Notes under the pieces: model-generated
What the model saw: the letters and a program-made list of their open reading frames with translations, nothing else
What the model was told of the DNA's origin: nothing
Databases searched by the model: none
From: Symbiodinium natans
Taxonomy: Eukaryota; Sar; Dinophyceae; Suessiales; Symbiodiniaceae
Assembly (NCBI GenBank): GCA_905221605.1
Contig: CAJNDS010001524.1
Span: 721,062 to 785,061 of the forward strand
Direction: 5' to 3'
DNA length: 64,000 nucleotides
Shown: piece after piece, positions 58,145 through 64,000 of the stretch
Layout: every line of letters begins with the position of its first letter
Numbering within the stretch: position 1 is the first letter of the stretch
Made by a program: the position numbers and the translations under genes

Positions 58145-58605
58145 GGAACTGCGCTGGACGTCTCAAAAAATGCGTCAGTTTGGAGCGCATAAACAGGGCA
58201 CGATGTCAGGTGGGATTTGTGAGATTTCAGGCCACTTGCAGTAAACACGGATTGCAACTTTTACGCAGCTTTGCAGTTCTAAACGTGATTCAGGAAGCAA
58301 GATTACACCCCACCCCATAGAATTTTAGTGTAGATGTTGCAGGATTTGATGCACGAGGATGGTACACATGTTCGCGGAGTCGTGTCTTTCCCGGTTCAAA
58401 AACCATTGTGTATTTGAAACGGGCTCACCTCGACTTGCTGCCGTTCTAAGGAAATTCCACTTTGGAAGGACTTTGTCGACTCCGCTTACATGAACTCCAC
58501 CGACTCCGCCCACACATGTAACTCGGATGCCTTTTTTCCAGTGCTTATTGCTTGAATTCAGCTGTTTCTATCTTGGCGCGCAGTGCGAAGATGGCAAAAG
58601 AAGCC
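58145..58605 (-). repeat. Inverted copy of part of repeat R2
   Basis: Reverse complement of about 45,455-45,925 and 46,440-46,900: GACGTCTCAAAAAATGCGTC, CACGATGTCAGGTGGGATTT and CCGACTCCGCCCACACATGT appear in mirrored order. Shares the GGAGTCGG-rich part but not the palindromic core. Confidence 0.85.
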
Positions 58606-58607
58606 TA

Positions 58608-58840
58608 AACATACTTTCGCTTCATGTCTGTACCAGACGTGGCGCAGCATGACTCCGGTGGCTTCTTGTTTGCGTTGGTCTCACCTTGCTGGCCTTGCGT
58701 TGAGTTGTCTTGCAATAAGGGCCTCTGCGCTAGCGGTTGCTCCTTTGTCACGACTTGTCGCTGGCCTGTACAGTTTGACTCTCAAAGTATTTGTCTGTCG
58801 CAATAGACTGGCCCACTGTGCTGATGTGGTACAAGGGCGT
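58608..58840 (-). repeat. Inverted copy of repeat R1
   Basis: Reverse complement of about 41,855-42,114. Together with the preceding feature, R2 and R1 are in mirror order on either side of the copia element, with R1 and R2 adjacent here but 3.3 kb apart on the left. Confidence 0.7.
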
Positions 58841-59633
58841 CCGCCTTAAAAAAAAAACTTCGGCTTGTGTCCCCACAGTCCACCAGATACTTTGACATCC
58901 ATTTTTTCTGGATAACCCATGTTTTATCAAGTATTTCCGACCTTGGTGCATACTACGAACGCATGCGAAACCCGGAAGATTGTGGATGAAAGAAGCCAAA
59001 GGTTTGCCAAAAACATGAATGGATGCATTGCGATGCTTGGCTGCTTCTGAGATGACCAAGACTACTGAGAAGGCCACGTTCATGAGGCAGGTCTTTTTAG
59101 TGAGACTTTGCGGCCTCAGATTTGGGGTCGGGCTTCCAGTGGATTTTGCTGCGTTTTGCGTGTGATTTGCTACAGTTTGCTTTTTTCCACGCAGAGTTGC
59201 ATTGCTACTTTTTGCATGAACAGTTTTGTTAAAGACTCTTGAAGATATTTGCTCCGATTTGCGCTTGAACTTTTGACTTTTGCGGATTTTTGCATGGAAA
59301 GCTTAGCTTTGCTTCGCGCATGAACATCTGCGCAGTCTGGGTCCGAATCCAGCCCTTGTTGTTGCGCGCGCTCTCTGCAGCCGTGCTATGCCAGTGTCGG
59401 AAGCGCCAGAGCAGCGACAGAGCCGGCGCGCTGCTGTGCGCACCATCTGCAGATTGAGTACTGCTCTGGCCAGCCCAGAGAAGTTGGGCAAAATGTCGGC
59501 GGGCAGTTGCTGGCAGAGCGCGTCGTACAACTTCGCCAGGCCACTTGGTCATGAGTGTTCTTGCTGTGTAGGAATGCGCTCGTGGTCCGCGGTGCTTGCG
59601 TGTGATGTACTGCTAGAGAGTTGTGCTGCTTAG
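58841..59633. other. Upstream region of Rep-like gene
   Basis: No certain gene. A plus-strand frame from ATG 59,388 to 59,633 (81 codons) ends exactly where the Rep-like frame opens after GCTTAG, so part of it may be a 5' exon in one of the frames. It has no recognisable motif. A T-rich stretch with TTTTGC words lies at 59,090-59,300. Confidence 0.4.
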
Positions 59634-60167
59634 GTTTTAGAAGGCGAGGAACTACAGCTCTTAGAGGACACTGTGCAGCAGTATGAAAGTGCGGTTGGGA
59701 GAGCTTTAAATTTCTCCGATGCGCCTGAACCAAGTGCTTCTGAACCGTCTGCTGCCGCCCTACCCGTGCGAGAAGGGCCAGAGGGTGCGAGCCCGGCTTT
59801 CCGCATCCATGGGGCAGACGTCCAATTGACTTTCAACAAGACATCTTGGAGGGCTCCGTTCGAGCAGTGCACAGAGACTTGGTTTTCCTCGGGCGGCACC
59901 CTTCTGGTGGCCCAGTTTCAGGAATGGGCTATGGAGATTTTGCCACCCAAATTTCGCGAGCCCAATAAACACATCTCTCTCACCTTGGAAGAGTCCTGCC
60001 GTGCTGCAGAGGGTACATCTCGAGTCCACTTGCACGCGCAAATCACGTTTGAGCGCAGAATCGATCGCACTTCCGTTGCTGACTTCATGTTTGATGGTGT
60101 GCGTCCGCATGTTGTGACTCACCCGCATTCAGCGGCAGTGCACGGTGTGTCCGTACCCTTATTGTAA
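59634..60167 (+). pseudogene. rep: Rep-like protein, HUH endonuclease part
   Basis: The frame opens after TAG at 59,631; the same CTTAG|G fits an intron acceptor, so the true start may lie upstream. After about 50 residues of Ala/Pro/Glu-rich leader come motif I of rolling-circle Rep proteins (VQLTFN, near 59,822-59,836) and motif II HLHAQ (60,028-60,042), the metal-binding HUH pair, followed by TFERR. The frame ends at TAA 60,165-60,167 after losing the Rep pattern at about 60,140, while the next part continues one base out of phase. Family knowledge: such proteins nick single-stranded origins through a tyrosine in motif III. Whether this is viral or plasmid/transposon-derived is open. Confidence 0.65.
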
Positions 60168-60546
60168 GCTCTTCAGTGCAGTTTTGACATCCAAGGAGCT
60201 GAACAAGGCCCGTGGGCCTCATGTGGCCGTGTCACGCAACCGATCCCACTTTTACGTTTACTGCACCAAAGTGGGAACTCTATGGTCCTTTACCAACTAC
60301 TGGCCCTTTGTGGATTACGAAGTACAACCTCATTGGCTTATGGGCTGGTGGGCCACGGGGAAGTTGACTAACGAGCAGTACAAGGGATATTTGCGACGCT
60401 GCAAGCGCTCTTACAGAACATTATTACAAAATTTTGAGTCTGTGGTGCAAGCTGAGAAAGCTGCGCAGCTTACAGAGTACCGCGAGGCCGTAGCCCAGGT
60501 GTTGTCCTTAGCGCGCTTGCCCTTTCGATGTGTTGATGACCCGTGA
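60145..60546 (+). pseudogene. rep: Rep-like protein, motif III and linker
   Basis: Overlaps the preceding frame by 23 bases in a +1 phase. It carries a motif III candidate YVYCTK (near 60,253-60,270), with the Tyr and Lys in the expected spacing for CRESS-type Rep, followed by a Trp/Tyr-rich segment (SFTNYWPF, LMGWWATGKL) and an amphipathic helix rich in Glu/Ala/Arg leading to the linker before the helicase. It ends at TGA 60,544-60,546. No AG|G splice pattern explains the switch from the previous frame, so a frameshift mutation is the simpler reading. Confidence 0.6.
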
Positions 60547-60585
60547 CTTGGCAGCCGCAGGAATTTCTGCATTTCTTAAAGTTGA

Positions 60586-61167
60586 ATGCGTGCTGGTGCG
60601 AGGTTTGTGGCTAATCTCAGTAGACTCAGTAGACTTGTCAGCGCCTACGACCAGATGAGGTTGTTTTCAAACTTGCAGGCGTTCCTGGACCAGTTCCACT
60701 GGGCAACAGATCGGTACAAGATTTATGCTCTTCAAGGGCACTCGCAAGCAGCAAAGACATCGTTTGTGAAGTCGCTGTTTGCCAAACCTTTTGTCGTGAC
60801 TATTCAAGGGCAGGACGTCTTGAATCTACAAGCCTTTGAGTATGGCCATCACGACGCCCTTATCCTAGACAACCTGGTGGATTGGTCTTTGATACTACAG
60901 TACCGTGCATTGCTTCAGGCTAATGTGGACTTGCATCGGTTGGGTGAGTCTGCGACAGGCATCTACGCGTACTCCGTCTTCCTTTGGGCTGTGCCCATCT
61001 GCATTACGCTGGATGCTGATGTGAATTGCGCGCTTTTCTACGCGTCCGACTGGTTGCAGGCCAACGTTTACCTGGACGTTCTCCCGCATGGTGCAAAGTG
61101 CTACATTGAAGGTGAGCGGCCACGCGTTCGCATGACAGATGTGCCTCAGCTCCGGCGTTCTCCTTAA
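60586..61167 (+). pseudogene. rep: Rep-like protein, SF3 helicase part
   Basis: The reliable part starts near 60,680 (after CTTGCAG|G, a possible acceptor), where AFLDQFHWATDRYK begins. Walker A reads GHSQAAKTS (60,736-60,762): the glycine normally before the Lys is Ala, which should impair ATP binding. Walker B is ALILDN (60,856-60,873). The motif C position reads PICITLDAD (near 61,000) instead of ending in the usual Asn. Length and order fit the C-terminal superfamily-3 helicase domain of CRESS Rep proteins. It ends at TAA 61,165-61,167. Damaged key residues plus broken frames suggest a relic. Confidence 0.6.
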
Positions 61168-61344
61168 CGCAGGCAGTGACAGGTCATGGCAAAATTGCAG
61201 GGCGTTTTTAGACGTCACCCTTTGGGCGACGCTGGTTGTATAATACTTAAAAAACTGCGTGATGCTGGTTCCGGGCTGCAGGACTCCGTGTGAAGAGGTC
61301 CAGATGTTTGTTCCCCCTTTGCCCCCTAATTAACCTTTTGTAAA
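61168..61344. other. Downstream of Rep-like gene
   Basis: Nothing recognised. A GACGTCACCCTTTGGGCGACG hairpin-like word at about 61,212-61,231 is the only local structure. Confidence 0.3.
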
Positions 61345-61770
61345 TTGCCAAAGGGTGAATCGGGTGCTGATATTGGGGTTTCCGCAGGGTTTCCGGTTGT
61401 TTGGCAAGGGTTTCCAAGGGTTTCCCTCGTAATTTGTAGGGGTTTCCGGAAGGGTTTCCGGGGTTTCCCATGTAATTTGCAGGGTTTCCTTCGGGTTTGC
61501 CTGGGTTTCCTTAGGGTTTCCTTGGGGTTTCCTAGCAATTTCCACAGTTTCCATGGGGTTTCCTTTGGGTTTCCGGTTGTTTTGGCAAGGGTTTCCAAGG
61601 GTTTCCCTCGTAGTTTGTAGGGGTTTCCGGAAGGGTTTTCCGGGGTTTCCATGTAATTTGCAGGGTTTCCTTCGGGTTTCCTTGGGTTTAGGGTTTCCTC
61701 AGCTTTTCTTACAATTTCCGCAGTTTCCATTGGGTTTCCTTTCTCTAGGGGTTTCCCCAGAGGTTTTCCG
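61345..61770 (+). repeat. GGGTTTCC-rich tract
   Basis: About 35 GGGTTTCC-type words separated by 0-12 bases, including one GGGTTTAGGGTTTCC, so it may be a derivative of the telomere repeat. About 180 bases are duplicated (61,378-61,510 and 61,564-61,690 share CCGGTTGTTT, CAAGGGTTTCCCTCGTA and GGGGTTTCCGGAAGGG). Frames on both strands reading GFPLGF or RKPQGNP are artefacts. Confidence 0.9.
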
Positions 61771-61901
61771 CAGCACTTGCCACCGTTTCAACGGTTCGAA
61801 CATTTGGTAAGGTTTTCATGATGTTTTTTGTGTTTGATCGCCTGACCTGCCACAGGCTCAGTGCTCTACCTTCCTGTCTTCTGAGCTTATTCTTACTCGC
61901 C

Positions 61902-62760
61902 ATGGCTCCAAAACGAAACGTGCCTGCCCAGGCGAATCTTGTTTCACTCAAGTTCGTTGCAACTTGACCCCAAGTAGACTGCTTTCAGGTTCTCGGCGAC
62001 GAGCTGGCGGAGCTGAAACGCCGTCGCGCTGAATTGCGTGCCGACAACCGTGATTTGGCCAAGCAAGAGAAGAACCTGAAGAAGCGGCGTGCCAGGCTTC
62101 TGCAGGCAGGAGATGTCAACGTGGGATGTATGAGTCCTGCTTCTTGCAGCGATTCTTGCAGTCGCCTGCAGGCAGCTCGTCAACTAAGTCCTGCTGATTT
62201 GGTTCATCTGATACAACAACAAGGCTGTGGCTGGCCTTTTTTTTTTTTGTGTGACACTGCGCATTCTGCGCTCTAGGTGCTGCTGATGCACTTGCCGCTG
62301 CCGCGCCTGCTGGACCTGCTCCAGCAGCAGCTGCTGTTCCACCGGCTATGCCGGCAGGTGGGGTCGCTTGTTTGCGTGTGCCATTCTTCCAGCAACAATG
62401 TAAAAGCAACTGCGTGCCTGAAGGTGGTCACGCAGTTGGTGCTGCAGTGCCACCTGCAGCCGTCGGAGGCAAGAAGGCATGGATGTTGCCCATGTCGTCG
62501 CGCGCTTTGTGCTTCAGGTGATGACGGAGTCCATCCTGCGCCTGGACCAGTTGAAGATGTTGTCGATGTGGAAGGCTCCTGCGCACCCGCGTGCCAGAGT
62601 TTTTTTTTGTTTGTCTGTGTCTGTGTGTGTGTGTGTGTGTCTGTCTCGGCTGACCCATCTGCCAGGACCAGTGGCTAACGACGAGGGCGCAGGCGTGTCA
62701 GCAAGGATGTATGGTTGTGCAGCAGGGTGGATGATGCAGCGCGCCGAACTTGCAAGAAAG
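61902..62760 (+). CDS. Multi-exon gene, 5' part; dinoflagellate transposase-like family (tentative)
   Basis: ATG at 61,902 (MAPKRNVPAQ). Exons I infer: 61,902-61,931, 61,989-62,105, 62,172-62,223, 62,277-62,357, 62,424-62,468, 62,518-62,574 and 62,666 onward. Every joint is AG|G and keeps one frame. Introns are 57, 66, 53, 66, 49 and 91 nt; all start GC except the fourth, which starts GT. The product has a basic coiled coil (LKRRRAEL...KKRRARLLQ), then AARQLSPADLVHLIQ, then an Ala/Pro-rich linker and an acidic stretch. From memory, this N-terminal pattern occurs in a large dinoflagellate family with a DDE-type transposase-like domain; that domain is not visible here. Exons beyond about 62,700 are not resolved. 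Confidence 0.5.
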
Positions 62761-63260
62761 CAGGCGTGCGCCCTGCAGATGGAGCAGCTGCAGGTGCCGT
62801 GCCTGCTCTTTTCCTGCGGAAGGTTGATGCTTTCGTATGTGTGTGTGGTGTCTGTGTGTGTCTGTGTGTCTGTGTCGGCCAGGTCATGTCGCTCACGACG
62901 AGGGCAGAGGCAGGCCGTTGTCGAAAAGGGAACATATCTCACCTCGCAAAGCGCCAGGCGAGCATCTTGGGGCGGATGTGGTCGAGGAGATCGAGTGAGG
63001 ACGAATGCCATGGCCGCAATTCGCAATTCTCCTATACAGGACAGTCCGACAGTGCTACAGTGTCCTACAGGATTTTCTGTGCAGCAGCCTTGGTTGCTTA
63101 GCTTCAATCGGGGCCCGCAAACCATTGCAAAAGGCGTGTCCGTCCGTGCGGGACCTCCCCGGTTTCCTGGTAGTGTGTGTGGGGCTGGGATCTTGTGCGT
63201 GTTTTCTTTCTGTCTTGCATGTTCGGTATGTGTGTGTGTGTCTGCATAAATGTGCTGCTT
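62575..63260 (+). repeat. TG-rich intron-like tracts
   Basis: Three pyrimidine/TG-rich stretches (62,603-62,648, 62,835-62,882, 63,170-63,248) made of TGTGTG and GTCTGTG each precede a CAG or TAG. The sequences following the first two, GTGGCTAACGACGAGGGCGC and GTCGCTCACGACGAGGGCAG, are similar and would encode ANDEGAG and AHDEGRG, suggesting a duplicated exon-intron pair. No continuous frame joins them all. Confidence 0.5.
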
Positions 63261-63501
63261 TCATGTAGATGAGATGTTGCAAGCGAAGGCAAGATCGCTT
63301 CTGTGCTCGACAGTCTGACATGCATGCTGGATCTCTTGCGCAGTGGCTGTAAGACTGTAAGATTTCCGTTCAGAATTTTCCAAGCACAAGACAATCTCGA
63401 TCTTGACACAGCTGTCCCCTAAGCCGGACAAGTCGTAGATTAGTTCTTTTTGGCAGCGCCTCATCTTTGTAAGCCTTTGTACGCCTTGTCTTTTGGCACT
63501 G
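63261..63501. other. Spacer before the right-edge gene
   Basis: No gene certain. It could be the 3' end of the preceding gene or the promoter/5' leader of the next. Confidence 0.3.
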
Positions 63502-64000
63502 ATGTCCTCTGCGTCCGCCAACAACATGCAAGACTTGCAGCGACGCATCAGCAACCTGGCTAAAAGGTACAAAAGAGCAAGGGCTGCAGAAGAAGCGGCA
63601 GCTCAGCCACGCGAAGCGTTGCAGCTTCTACGACGATGTCGGCCAGACAGCCCGAGATGTCTTATGGTGTACTTCCTGGCGGGGCAATCCTGTGCTGCCG
63701 CAGTTGACTTTGTGGTAGGGCGCGGGTGGGAGCGTGCAAAACGCGGGCATCCTTCACCGGATCGAGATGAGGTGGCGAAGTTGACGGCTGATGTTGAGCA
63801 GGCTGTGGCCCGATCTCCTGCCTCGGCTTTCAGCGCTTTGCAGAGAAACCCACTCAGTGACTTCGAGCTGTGCGATTTGTTTTGCGCTCACAAGTATGTC
63901 ATGGAACGCAGCTTGTACGGATGGATTGCAAGCCAGAACAACGACCAAGGAGTCGCACCGTCTCGAGAACAAGTCATGGCGCAGCTTCCTGAACACATCT
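63502..64000 (+). CDS. Start of transposase-like gene, truncated by window edge (tentative)
   Basis: Open from ATG 63,502 to the window end, 166 codons without a stop. It begins MSSASANNMQDLQRRI, then a basic helix (LAKRYKRARAAEE), a hydrophobic segment (LMVYFLAGQSCAAAVDFV), an acidic/helical region and WIASQNNDQGVAPSREQV. The last motif, a W-x-x-x-Q/E-N segment followed by GVAPS, is what I remember from a large dinoflagellate family whose later part looks like a DDE transposase; the catalytic domain would lie beyond the window. It resembles in layout the gene starting at 61,902 but is not a close copy. No introns are needed in the visible part. Confidence 0.5.
   Translation, partial: MSSASANNMQDLQRRISNLAKRYKRARAAEEAAAQPREALQLLRRCRPDSPRCLMVYFLAGQSCAAAVDFVVGRGWERAKRGHPSPDRDEVAKLTADVEQAVARSPASAFSALQRNPLSDFELCDLFCAHKYVMERSLYGWIASQNNDQGVAPSREQVMAQLPEHI

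Noticed and set aside
59634-61167. Helitron transposase as an explanation for the Rep-like gene
   Set aside because: Helitrons combine HUH Rep with a large Pif1-type helicase of superfamily 1; the helicase here is short and has superfamily-3 motif layout.
61345-61770. Frames reading GFPLGF and NPKETL repeats on both strands
   Set aside because: Translations of the GGGTTTCC tract.

Overview
The window looks like nuclear DNA of a dinoflagellate, most likely a Symbiodiniaceae coral symbiont. Four things point that way. (1) There are many interstitial TTTAGGG/CCCTAAA tracts (15.8-19.4 kb, shorter ones elsewhere). (2) A multi-exon gene start at 61.9-62.7 kb reads through only if five GC-AG introns and one GT-AG intron are removed, each with the AG|G...AG|G boundaries typical of dinoflagellates. 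(3) A full-length Ty1/copia retrotransposon carries, in both LTRs and on its sense strand, a 12-nt exact match to the 3' end of the dinoflagellate spliced leader. (4) Most of the window is duplicated, gene-poor sequence. Family and species statements rest on recall; no search was run.

Layout. 0.2-41 kb is a segmental-duplication landscape without a gene I can defend. Block A (0.24-3.4 kb) recurs at 30.2-33.35 kb and block B (22.5-30.0 kb) at 33.5-40.9 kb, giving the order A - X(19 kb) - B - A' - B'. X is missing from the second copy. X holds a two-to-three-unit tandem duplication (4.7-11.3 kb), a tandem array with a 984-bp period (13.5-16.1 kb) and a cluster of interstitial telomere repeats with orientation switches (15.85-19.4 kb). 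41-47.4 kb is a patchwork of minisatellites and dispersed repeats, some of which reappear inverted at 58.15-58.84 kb.

47,597-57,493 (minus strand) is a 9.9-kb Ty1/copia LTR element with near-identical ~373-bp LTRs, a 7-bp flanking direct repeat, a primer-binding site and a polypurine tract. Order: Gln-rich gag with CCHC knuckle, protease, integrase, reverse transcriptase, RNase H. An unusual ~520-codon extension follows RNase H, in the same frame and behind a single UGA. Two frameshifts lie next to C-runs. A diverged LTR of an older relative sits just beside it (57,741-58,140).

59,634-61,167 (plus) holds a broken Rep-like gene combining an HUH endonuclease domain with a superfamily-3 helicase domain, as in CRESS-DNA viruses and related plasmids, spread over three frames with a damaged Walker A motif. 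After a GGGTTTCC-rich tract come the intron-rich 5' end of a gene (61,902 onward) and, at the right edge, the start of an open frame (63,502 to beyond 64,000). Both resemble, from memory, a transposase-like family abundant in dinoflagellates.
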